Source: AP-15 sp036500965
GTDB taxonomy: Bacteria > Pseudomonadota > Alphaproteobacteria > ATCC43930 > CGMCC-115725
Direction of reading: 5' to 3'
Assembly (NCBI GenBank): GCA_036500965.1
Contig: DASYBC010000132.1
Span: 1 to 9,838 of the forward strand
Length of the DNA stretch: 9,838 bases
Both the position numbers and the translations under genes were made by a program. Below, piece after piece: positions 4,664 to 9,838 of the stretch. Position 1 is the stretch's first letter. Every line of letters begins with the position of its first letter. The notes below the pieces were generated by a model. It saw nothing but the letters and a program-made list of their open reading frames with translations, was not told where the DNA came from and did no database searches.

Positions 4664-6261
4664 TGGCGGATCATCGCCGCCCCCTTTTCGGCGATCATGA
4701 TGGTCGGCGCGTTGGTGTTGGTCGAGGTCACCGCCGGCATCACCGAGGCGTCAACCACCCGCAGCCGGTCGAGGCCATGCACCCGCAGATGGTCGTCGAC
4801 AACGGCCAGCTGGTCGCCGCCCATCTTGCAGCTGCAGGTCGCGTGAAACACGGTCGAGCCGTATTGGCGGGCATAGTCGAGCAGCTCGTCGTCGGTGCGA
4901 AAGTCTTTGCCGGGCAGGGTCTCGGCGACGACGTATTTCTTGATCGCCGGTGCGCCGAACAGCCGCCGCGCCAGCTTGAGCCCGCCGACGACGCAGCGCC
5001 GGTCGGTGTCCTCGGAGAGATAGCGCGGGTTGATCGCCGGCTGCTCGGCCGGGTTTGGCGATTTCGCTTCGACATAGCCGCGCGACAGCGGGCGCATCTG
5101 CCACATGCCGATGGTCATGCCGGGCGTGTCGTCGAGCCGGCGCACCGGCCCCGGGGCAAAGCTGCCCGGCGAAAACAGGCATTGGACGTCGGGGGTCGCC
5201 GACTCCCCCAAGACCTTGACCGAGGCACAAACCAGGGATGAGGCATAGGTCAGCATGCCGGTCCCGGTGAACAGGTAGCGCATGACCTCGCCGGCCAGCG
5301 GCAGGCCGCGCGATTTCTCATTCAAGGTCTTGGCGCCGGCGACAGCGCAGGCGACCCGGGCAATGTAGTGGTCCTGGAAATTTTTGCCCACGCCTGGCAG
5401 CGCATGCCGCACCGGGATGCCGACTCGGCCGAGATGGTCGGGATCGCCGACGCCCGACAATTGCAGGATATGCGGCGAGCCGATGGCGCCGGCCGACAGG
5501 ATCACCTCGCGCGCCGCATCCGCCCGCTCGATCGAGCTGCCTGAGCCGTTGCGGGCGAATTCGACCCCGGTGGCGCGTGCGCCGTCGAATAGGACGCGAT
5601 GCACCTGCGCCCCGGTGACGATCTGCAGGTTGGGCCGCTTTTTCGCCGCCCGCAGATAGGTGCGCGCGGCACTCTGCCGGCGCCGGCCGCGGCGGGTCTG
5701 CTGGACCCAGCCGATATTGTCGCCGGCGCCGGGCGGCAGATGGTTGACGTCCTCGCGGTAGGCAAGGCCGATCTGTTGCCCGGCCTCGATCATCGTGTGG
5801 CACAGCACCGGCTTGTCCGAAGCGTGCGAGGTCAACAGCGGGCCGCTATGCCCGTGGAAAGCATCCTCTCCGCGCTCCCAGCTCTCGGCCTTTTTGAAGT
5901 AGGGAAGCACATCGTCCCACGACCATCCGCGGTTGCCGAGCTGGCCCCAATGGTCGAAATCCTCGGGCTGGCCGCGCACATAGATCATGCCGTTGATCGA
6001 TGACGAGCCGCCCAGCACCCGCCCGCGCGGATAGGGGATGGCGCGGCCGTTGGTGCCGGGGTCGGCCTCAGCCTTGTAGCCCCAGGTGATGGTCGGGTGG
6101 TCGAGCAATTTCATATAGCCGGCCGGAATATGGATCAGCGGGTTGCGGTCGCGCCCGCCGGCCTCGATCAGGACGACGCGAGTGCCGGGATCCTCGCTCA
6201 ACCGATTGGCCAAGACGCACCCGGCCGAGCCGGCGCCGACGATGACGTAATCCGCCTTCAT
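4648..6261 (-). CDS. GMC family FAD-dependent oxidoreductase (choline/alcohol dehydrogenase-like)
   Basis: This 537-residue flavoprotein belongs to the glucose-methanol-choline family, whose members oxidise alcohols with FAD as hydride acceptor. It begins with the FAD-binding loop VIVGAGSAGCVLANRL (6-21) and LIEAGG (31-36). GMC signature 1 surrounds GRVLGGSSSINGMIYVRG (80-97); signature 2 is GAIGSPHILQLSGVG (258-272). The C-terminal substrate domain carries HATCSCKMG (473-481), where His473 is the predicted catalytic base, and TSTNTNAP (512-519), where Asn517 fits the second active-site position. There is no signal peptide. The ATG at 6261 is chosen over one at 6279 because AGGAGA lies just upstream, and because the pseudogene copy starts at the same point. 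HATCSCKMG is closer to choline dehydrogenase-like members, but no betaine genes are nearby, so the substrate is unknown. A broken paralogue lies about 950 bases downstream on the same strand. Confidence 0.93.
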   Translation of the reverse strand: MKADYVIVGAGSAGCVLANRLSEDPGTRVVLIEAGGRDRNPLIHIPAGYMKLLDHPTITWGYKAEADPGTNGRAIPYPRGRVLGGSSSINGMIYVRGQPEDFDHWGQLGNRGWSWDDVLPYFKKAESWERGEDAFHGHSGPLLTSHASDKPVLCHTMIEAGQQIGLAYREDVNHLPPGAGDNIGWVQQTRRGRRRQSAARTYLRAAKKRPNLQIVTGAQVHRVLFDGARATGVEFARNGSGSSIERADAAREVILSAGAIGSPHILQLSGVGDPDHLGRVGIPVRHALPGVGKNFQDHYIARVACAVAGAKTLNEKSRGLPLAGEVMRYLFTGTGMLTYASSLVCASVKVLGESATPDVQCLFSPGSFAPGPVRRLDDTPGMTIGMWQMRPLSRGYVEAKSPNPAEQPAINPRYLSEDTDRRCVVGGLKLARRLFGAPAIKKYVVAETLPGKDFRTDDELLDYARQYGSTVFHATCSCKMGGDQLAVVDDHLRVHGLDRLRVVDASVMPAVTSTNTNAPTIMIAEKGAAMIRQDARS

Positions 6262-6324
6262 GTGCTCTCCTTTCCCCATCCTCTCCGCCGCCTTTTCGGG
6301 CGAGATCGAGCCGGCGAGCGCGGC

Positions 6325-6588
6325 ATGGCCCGGCGCGCTGCATCACCCGGCTTGCGCCCGGCCAAACGGACCCCGGCCAAACGAGCGACGTTGAGCGAGG
6401 CCTTGGCGGCGCGTACGGCAGCGGTGTTTCGCGACCCCGCCAACGGGATCATCGGCCGGTTGAGCGAGCGCGCCCGGCAGCAGGGCAAGGCCTTGATCCG
6501 CCGGCTCGATCAGATCGAGCACGCGGTGCGCGGCAGCGCCGATGCTCCGATCGTGAGATTGGACTTGCACCGGCCGGGCGGGGACTAG
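6325..6588 (+). CDS. Possible small basic protein of unknown function
   Basis: An open frame of 87 codons runs from ATG at 6325 to TAG at 6586-6588. The product starts with an Arg/Lys/Pro-rich segment (MARRAASPGLRPAKRTPAKR), followed by a predicted helical region with an FRDPANGIIGRLSERA stretch and a charged amphipathic run. Third positions are mostly G or C, as in the neighbouring genes. Against it, no convincing ribosome binding site precedes the ATG, a competing frame is open on the other strand, and I recognise no family. It lies between the start of the GMC gene (divergent) and the end of rpsU (convergent). If it is not a gene, the 390 bases between those two genes hold only the GMC ribosome site and a possible rpsU terminator. 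Confidence 0.4.
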   Translation: MARRAASPGLRPAKRTPAKRATLSEALAARTAAVFRDPANGIIGRLSERARQQGKALIRRLDQIEHAVRGSADAPIVRLDLHRPGGD

Positions 6589-6611
6589 ATCGGGACGGTC
6601 GAAGAAAGGCC

Positions 6612-6634
6612 GCGGCGTAAGGCTGCGTCGCCGC
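6612..6634 (-). terminator. Possible rpsU terminator hairpin
   Basis: Downstream of rpsU on the minus strand, a 6-bp stem (CGCCGC at 6629-6634 and GCGGCG at 6612-6617, plus-strand coordinates) with an 11-base loop is followed in the transcript by the pyrimidine-rich GCCTTTCTTC. The T run is interrupted, so intrinsic termination is plausible but weak. Confidence 0.3.
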
Positions 6635-6648
6635 CCGTCGCCTGCGGC

Positions 6649-6852
6649 TCAGTAGCCTTCGCGTTCCATGCGTTTGCGCAGGAGCTTGCGGTAGCGGCGG
6701 ACGGCTTCGGCTCGTTCGCGGGCGCGGCGCTCCGACGGCTTTTCGTAGCTGCGCCGCAATTTCATTTCCCGAAACACGCCCTCACGCTGCATTTTCTTTT
6801 TCAAGGCCCGCAGGGCCTGATCGACGTTGTTGTCGCGGACGAGGACTTGCAC
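6649..6852 (-). CDS. rpsU: 30S ribosomal protein bS21
   Basis: The 67-residue product begins VQVLVRDNNVDQALRALKKK and continues through QREGVFREMKLRRSYEKPSERR to a very basic C-terminal helix, an unmistakable bS21 sequence. bS21 is a small-subunit protein near the anti-Shine-Dalgarno end of 16S rRNA and aids translation initiation. I place the start at GTG (6852-6850), because it gives the family's usual N-terminus and has AGAGG and GGAG a few bases upstream; a TTG at 6873 would add seven non-family residues and lacks a ribosome site. The gene is transcribed away from the deformylase and COQ9 genes with a shared 150-base upstream region. Closeness of rpsU to a COQ9-family gene is a recurrent alphaproteobacterial arrangement, to my knowledge. 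Confidence 0.96.
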   Translation of the reverse strand: MQVLVRDNNVDQALRALKKKMQREGVFREMKLRRSYEKPSERRARERAEAVRRYRKLLRKRMEREGY

Positions 6853-6882
6853 GGGGCCTCTGCTCCATTCCAAGGGTTATCG

Positions 6883-6900
6883 GCCGCGGTTGGCTGCGGC
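6883..6900 (-). promoter_or_regulatory. Possible hairpin in the rpsU leader
   Basis: GCCGC (6883-6887) and GCGGC (6896-6900) are inverted copies around an 8-base loop, about 30 bases ahead of the rpsU start codon and inside the leader expected from the predicted promoter. Autogenous control through such a structure is known for several ribosomal proteins, but nothing here proves it; the stem is short for such GC-rich DNA. Confidence 0.25.
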
Positions 6901-6911
6901 AATCCGACGCT

Positions 6912-6940
6912 TATCTAGCACCTCGGGCGCCCGCTGTGAA
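6912..6940 (-). promoter_or_regulatory. Predicted rpsU promoter
   Basis: On the minus strand TTCACA (6940-6935) matches the -35 consensus at five of six positions, and TAGATA (6917-6912) lies exactly 17 bases downstream as a weak -10. Transcription would begin roughly 50 bases ahead of the GTG start of rpsU. The -35 is good and the -10 poor, so this is a candidate only. Confidence 0.35.
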
Positions 6941-7006
6941 GCCGGATGAGCGCGAGCGGCTCGCCAGCTGCTTTACCCCGATCGCCAGCGGCCACATATT
7001 TGCGGC

Positions 7007-7570
7007 ATGGCTCTCTTGAAGATCGCCCAGATGGGCAACCCTGTCCTACGCCGGCTGGCGGCCGCGGTCGAGGATCCGCGCGCCTCCTGGGTGCGCCGCC
7101 TCGCCGAGGACATGATCGAGACGATGGCGGATGCCGGCGGCACCGGCCTTGCGGCACCCCAGGTGCACCAGCCATCGCGGATCATCGTCTTTTTCGTCTC
7201 CGGCGAGCGGCTGACCGATATGCCGGGCGACACCGCCCAGGACCTGACCGTGCTGGTGAACCCGGTGGTCGAGCTCGTCGGCTGCGAGCGGGCGTTCGGC
7301 TGGGAGGGCTGCCTGTCGGTGCCGGGGATGCGCGGCGTCGTGCCGCGCCATTTGCGCATCCGCTACCGCGCCTTGGGGCTCGACGGCGAGCCGATCGAGC
7401 GCGAGGCTGAAGGGTTTCACGCCCGCGTCGTGCAGCACGAATGCGACCACCTCGACGGCATCCTCTACCCGCAGCGCATGGCCGATCTGCGGCACCTGTT
7501 CTATGTCGAGGAATTGCAGCGCCACCCGGTCGAGCTCGCCGAATTGCTGGCCGAGGCGCCGGCGAGATGA
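7007..7570 (+). CDS. def: Peptide deformylase
   Basis: This 187-residue enzyme removes the N-formyl group from the initiator methionine of nascent proteins at the ribosome. All three deformylase motifs are present: GTGLAAPQ (45-52), EGCLS (100-104) with metal ligand Cys102, and QHECDHLDG (143-151) with metal ligands His144 and His148 and catalytic Glu145. Length is normal. The ATG at 7007 gives the expected ALLKIAQMGNPVLR start, although no strong ribosome site precedes it. The stop overlaps the COQ9-family start in the sequence ATGA, implying coupled translation. Whether this is the only deformylase or a second paralogue cannot be told here; the usual fmt partner is not adjacent. Confidence 0.95.
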   Translation: MALLKIAQMGNPVLRRLAAAVEDPRASWVRRLAEDMIETMADAGGTGLAAPQVHQPSRIIVFFVSGERLTDMPGDTAQDLTVLVNPVVELVGCERAFGWEGCLSVPGMRGVVPRHLRIRYRALGLDGEPIEREAEGFHARVVQHECDHLDGILYPQRMADLRHLFYVEELQRHPVELAELLAEAPAR

Positions 7571-8205
7571 GAAGCCCGCTCGCCGAATCCGAGCGCGACG
7601 CGCTGATCGAGGCGATGCTGCCCGATGTCGCGTTCGACGGCTGGTCGCGGGCGGCCTTGCGCGCGGCGGCTCGGCGGCTCGGCATGCCGGCCGGCGAGGC
7701 GCTCGCCTTGTTCCCGGGCGGGGCCGCCGATCTGGTCGCCGGGTTCAGCCGCTGGGTCAACCGGCAGATGCTCGACCGGCTCGAAGCCTCGCCGCTCGAT
7801 CAGCTGCGGGGGTCCGAGCGCATCGCGCTGGCGATCGGCGCTCGCCTCGAAATCGTCGAGCCGTGGCGCGAGGCGGTGCGCCGCTCCTTGACCATCCTCT
7901 CATTGCCGCAGCATGCGCCGCTGTCGATGCGCCTCCTCTACGAGACGGTCGATGCGGTCTGGTATGCCGCCGGCGACACCGCCACCGATTTCAGCTTTTA
8001 TACGAAACGGTTGACCCTGGCGGCGATCTACGGCGCCACGGTGCTCTATTGGCTCGACGACCGCTCCGAGGGCTTTGTCGAGACCCGCGCCTTTGTCGAG
8101 CGCCGCCTCGCGGGCGCCGCCCGGATCGGGCGGATCCGCCGCGCTCTCGAAAGCACGCTCCAGCATCTGCCCAATCCGCTGCGCCTGCTGCGCCCGTCGC
8201 GCTGA
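7567..8205 (+). CDS. COQ9 family protein (ubiquinone biosynthesis accessory factor)
   Basis: This 212-residue protein matches the COQ9 family, lipid-binding proteins with a TetR-like fold that assist the hydroxylation steps of ubiquinone synthesis at the membrane by presenting the polyprenyl intermediate. The N-terminal half looks like a TetR-type helical bundle (LIEAMLPDVAFDGWSRAALR, 13-32). The C-terminal half carries the diagnostic VDAVWYAAGDTATDFSFYTKRLTL and AAIYGATVLYWLDD blocks (about 119-160). No DNA-binding role is implied. The ATG at 7567 overlaps the deformylase stop by four bases (ATGA); longer in-frame extensions would run inside def and add an unrelated Arg/Pro-rich segment. The presence of COQ9 supports an alphaproteobacterial host, since the family is largely confined to that class and mitochondria. 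Confidence 0.92.
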   Translation: MRSPLAESERDALIEAMLPDVAFDGWSRAALRAAARRLGMPAGEALALFPGGAADLVAGFSRWVNRQMLDRLEASPLDQLRGSERIALAIGARLEIVEPWREAVRRSLTILSLPQHAPLSMRLLYETVDAVWYAAGDTATDFSFYTKRLTLAAIYGATVLYWLDDRSEGFVETRAFVERRLAGAARIGRIRRALESTLQHLPNPLRLLRPSR

Positions 8206-8277
8206 GCGGCGGCCCACGGTCCCAGCGGCGCGGCTCCTGGTTTTCGCGATCGTGTTCTTCAGAAAAGGGGCGAGCGA

Positions 8278-9255
8278 ATGCGGATCGTGATCACCGGCGG
8301 CTGCGGCTTTCTCGGCCGGCGATTGGCGATGCTGTTGCTCGAGCGGGGCAGCAGCCTCGGGCCGATCGACGAACTGGCCTTGTTCGACAGCGCGGCGCCG
8401 GCATTGCCGCTGCCGGAGGATCGCCGGCTGCTCCTGGTCACCGGCGATATCGCCGATCGCGCAACCGTGCATGCGCTGGTGGCGCCCGGTGCCGCAGCGG
8501 TGTTTCACCTCGCCGCCGTGGTCAGCGCAGAGGCCGAGTCCGACACCGATCTTGGCTACCGGGTCAATCTCGACGGCACCCGCGCGGTGCTCGACGCCTG
8601 CCGCGCGCTCGGCAGCTGCCCGCGGGTCGTGTTCGCCAGCTCGCTCGCGGTCTATGGCGGGGCGCTGCCGCCTTCGGTCGGCGACGATACGCCGCTGACG
8701 CCGCAATCCTCCTACGGCACGCAGAAGGCGATCGGCGAATTGCTGGTCAACGACTACAGCCGCAAGGGGTTCATCGACGGCCGAGCGCTCAGACTGCCGA
8801 CGGTGGTGGTGCGGCCGGGCCGGCCGAACCGCGCCGCCTCGAGCTTTGCCTCCTCGATCATCCGCGAGCCATTGGCCGGCAGAGACGCGGTCTGCCCGGT
8901 CGCGCCCGACCTCGTCATGGCGCTGGCCTCGCCGCGCCGGGTGGTCGCCGCGCTGCACCGGGCCCATGAATTGCCGGGCGAAGCGTTCGGCGCCAATCGC
9001 TCGCTGCAACTGCCGGGCTTTTCGGTCGCGGTCGGCGACATGGCACTGGCGGTGCGCCGCGCCGGCGGCCCTGCCGCCCATGCCCGCATCAAGTGGCAGC
9101 GCGACTCGCAAATCGAGGCGATCGTCGCCGGCTGGCCGCAGGCGCTCGCCGCCGCGCGCGCCGAGGCGCTTGGCTTCACCGCCGACGCCGGCATCGACGA
9201 TGCGGTGCGTGCCTTTGTCGAAGACGACCTCGACATGCAGAAGGCCCTGGTTTGA
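8278..9255 (+). CDS. denD: D-erythronate dehydrogenase-like NAD-dependent epimerase/dehydratase (DenD family)
   Basis: This 325-residue protein is an extended SDR. It shows TGGCGFLG (6-13), VTGDIAD (54-60), FHLAAVVS (76-83), GYRVNLDGTR (93-102), SSLAVYGG (121-128) and the catalytic YGTQK (146-150). The blocks PQSSYGTQKAIGELL, GFIDGRALRLPTVVVRPG and ASSFASSIIREPLAG are hallmarks of the DenD family, which oxidises D-erythronate with NAD in four-carbon acid sugar breakdown. AAAAGGGG (8263-8270) lies seven bases before the ATG. The gene follows COQ9 by 72 bases and could share its transcript. DenD genes usually sit with denK, otnI or pdxA2-type genes; none is in the window, so the exact substrate is less certain than the family. 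Downstream lies a dead toxin-antitoxin pair that starts on this gene's stop codon. Confidence 0.85.
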   Translation: MRIVITGGCGFLGRRLAMLLLERGSSLGPIDELALFDSAAPALPLPEDRRLLLVTGDIADRATVHALVAPGAAAVFHLAAVVSAEAESDTDLGYRVNLDGTRAVLDACRALGSCPRVVFASSLAVYGGALPPSVGDDTPLTPQSSYGTQKAIGELLVNDYSRKGFIDGRALRLPTVVVRPGRPNRAASSFASSIIREPLAGRDAVCPVAPDLVMALASPRRVVAALHRAHELPGEAFGANRSLQLPGFSVAVGDMALAVRRAGGPAAHARIKWQRDSQIEAIVAGWPQALAAARAEALGFTADAGIDDAVRAFVEDDLDMQKALV

Positions 9256-9429
9256 CGCGCAGACCAGATCCCTCCGTTGGAGGCGTGGGCGGACTCGATG
9301 CCGCCATCGAGGCCCGCGCGATTGCCGCGGCCGAGGCCGAGATCGATGCAGGCAAGGGTGCACGCCAAAGTGAGGAAGTGGCTCTTGAAGCTTGCGAAAG
9401 GTGAGATTGCTCCGCTCCCGTGCAAGTAA
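9252..9429 (+). pseudogene. Remnant of an antitoxin gene (frameshifted)
   Basis: A frame opening at TTG (9252), which overlaps the preceding stop codon, reads TRRPDPSVGGVGGLDAAIE and then an Ala/Glu-rich helix ending IDAGK. It then runs out of register and stops at 9402-9404. Dropping one base near 9356 restores VHAKVRKWLLKLAKGEIAPL and a stop at 9427-9429, which overlaps the toxin start by 10 bases, the usual layout for type II pairs. The charged helix-rich sequence with a closing KVRKWL block resembles small ParD-like antitoxins paired with ParE toxins. The family label is inference; the frame change and overlap are seen directly. A later GTG (9285) is an alternative start. Confidence 0.6.
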
Positions 9430-9697
9430 TCTGGTCGCCAGCGGCGCTTCGCGAGATCGATCACATCTACCGTTACGTCGCGCAATTCAATCCGCGTGCC
9501 GCCGAGCAGATGGTCGAGGAGATCTTGGCGGCGGGCGACAGCCTGAGAGCTTCCCCTTTCGCGGGCGGGCCGTGCCGGGCGCGTAGTTGCGGGAAACAAC
9601 CCTCGCTTATCCTTACATCATCCGCTACCGCGTCGCGGCCGACCATGTACGGATTCTGCGTGTACGCCACGGCGCACGCCGCCGGACCAAGCCTTAA
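9420..9697 (+). pseudogene. Remnant of a RelE/ParE-family toxin gene (frameshift and stop)
   Basis: From GTG at 9420 the frame reads VQVIWSPAALREIDHIYRYV, then an AAEQMVEEILAAGDSL helix, the typical N-terminal half of RelE/ParE toxins, which are small ribosome- or gyrase-targeting proteins. After SLRASP the frame is lost by an apparent one-base deletion near 9556. The next frame continues FRGRAVPGA, hits TAG at 9584-9586, then reads LRETTLAYPYIIRYRV and VRILRVRHGARRRTKP to TAA at 9695-9697, the canonical toxin C-terminus. Two independent lesions mean no full-length toxin can be made. The paired antitoxin remnant overlaps it upstream, and an insertion sequence begins immediately downstream. 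Confidence 0.88.
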
Positions 9698-9699
9698 CT

Positions 9700-9838
9700 A
9701 ACCCGGATATCTCACCGGGATGAGTGCATCGGGGTTCTGAAAGAGGGATAATTCTTCTGCGACAAAGGCTTATCCGGTTGCAGAGGAGGTCCCCGATGCC
9801 GACAGAGTGTAGTCCGGCGACGATGCTTTTTGCACCCG
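9700..9838 (+). mobile_element. Left end of an IS1380-like insertion sequence (partial)
   Basis: The assignment rests on the transposase start at 9796. The probable left end lies just after the toxin stop, around CTAACCCGGATATC (9698-9711), where the sequence character changes. CCCGG (9702-9706) and CCGGG (9715-9719) form a short inverted repeat near this end. IS1380 elements have short terminal inverted repeats and duplicate a few target bases on insertion; the right end lies outside the window, so neither could be checked. Confidence 0.5.
9796..9838 (+). CDS. Start of an IS1380-family transposase (partial)
   Basis: A strong ribosome site AGGAGG (9783-9788) precedes ATG at 9796, and the frame stays open to the window edge, giving MPTECSPATMLFAP. 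This N-terminus resembles, from memory, IS1380-family DDE transposases, whose start of the type MxTECxPxxFxFxPVEGR is followed by an FDGGxITSDAG block that would lie beyond the edge. Only 14 residues are visible, so the family label is a recognition call. The gene points out of the window, away from the toxin-antitoxin remnant. Confidence 0.6.
   Translation, partial: MPTECSPATMLFAP

Noticed and set aside
6853..6873. TTG start that would add seven residues to bS21
   Set aside because: No ribosome site precedes it and the added residues are not found in the family; the GTG at 6852 gives the normal N-terminus.
7503..8969. 488-codon plus-strand frame overlapping COQ9 and denD
   Set aside because: It is an Arg/Pro/Ala-rich out-of-frame translation across two well-supported genes.
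7900..9363. 487-codon minus-strand frame opposite COQ9 and denD
   Set aside because: It is antisense to two recognised genes and has the low-complexity composition typical of shadow frames in GC-rich DNA.
1..9838. CRISPR arrays, tRNA or rRNA genes, defence or secondary-metabolite clusters
   Set aside because: No regularly spaced repeats, cloverleaf-like segments or genes of such systems were seen; the only toxin-antitoxin locus is inactive.

Overview
The window is GC-rich chromosomal DNA with mostly G/C third codon positions, and it reads as an alphaproteobacterium. The best pointers are a COQ9-family gene a few hundred bases from a divergently transcribed bS21 (rpsU) gene, a compact bfd-bfr pair, a palindromic interspersed repeat of the kind common in Rhizobiales/Rhodospirillales-type genomes, and an IS1380-like transposase start. 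I cannot place it below class.

Layout. 1-2396 (+): a likely catabolic run with the last 33 codons of an unidentified gene, an unusual short-chain dehydrogenase/reductase (SDR), and an MmgE/PrpD-family protein. 2399-3148 (-): bacterioferritin and its ferredoxin Bfd, convergent with the MmgE/PrpD gene with only 2 bases between the stops; a palindrome overlaps the predicted bfd promoter. 3345-4064: a decaying region with a pseudogene copy of a GMC oxidoreductase N-terminus and a palindromic repeat. 4065-4547 (+): a small exported protein of unknown function. 4648-6261 (-): an intact GMC flavoprotein oxidoreductase, evidently the paralogue of the pseudogene. 6325-6588 (+): a possible small basic protein. 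6649-6852 (-): ribosomal protein bS21. 7007-8205 (+): peptide deformylase and COQ9-family protein, overlapping by ATGA. 8278-9255 (+): a DenD-like D-erythronate dehydrogenase. 9252-9697 (+): a decayed toxin-antitoxin pair. About 9700 to the end: the start of an IS1380-like insertion sequence running out of the window.

How it works together. The left operon and the GMC enzyme look like peripheral oxidation/catabolism of unidentified substrates. bfd-bfr stores and releases iron. bS21, deformylase and COQ9 are housekeeping (translation and ubiquinone synthesis). DenD points to use of four-carbon sugar acids, though its usual pathway partners are not here. Both edges of the housekeeping block carry signs of turnover: a dead GMC copy plus repeat on the left, a dead toxin-antitoxin pair plus insertion sequence on the right. 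I found no defence system, CRISPR array, tRNA, rRNA or clearly new multi-gene system. The observations most worth a second look are the SDR with a split Rossmann motif and no catalytic lysine, the palindrome over the bfd promoter, the four-G-tract element ahead of the MmgE/PrpD gene, and the two decayed loci.
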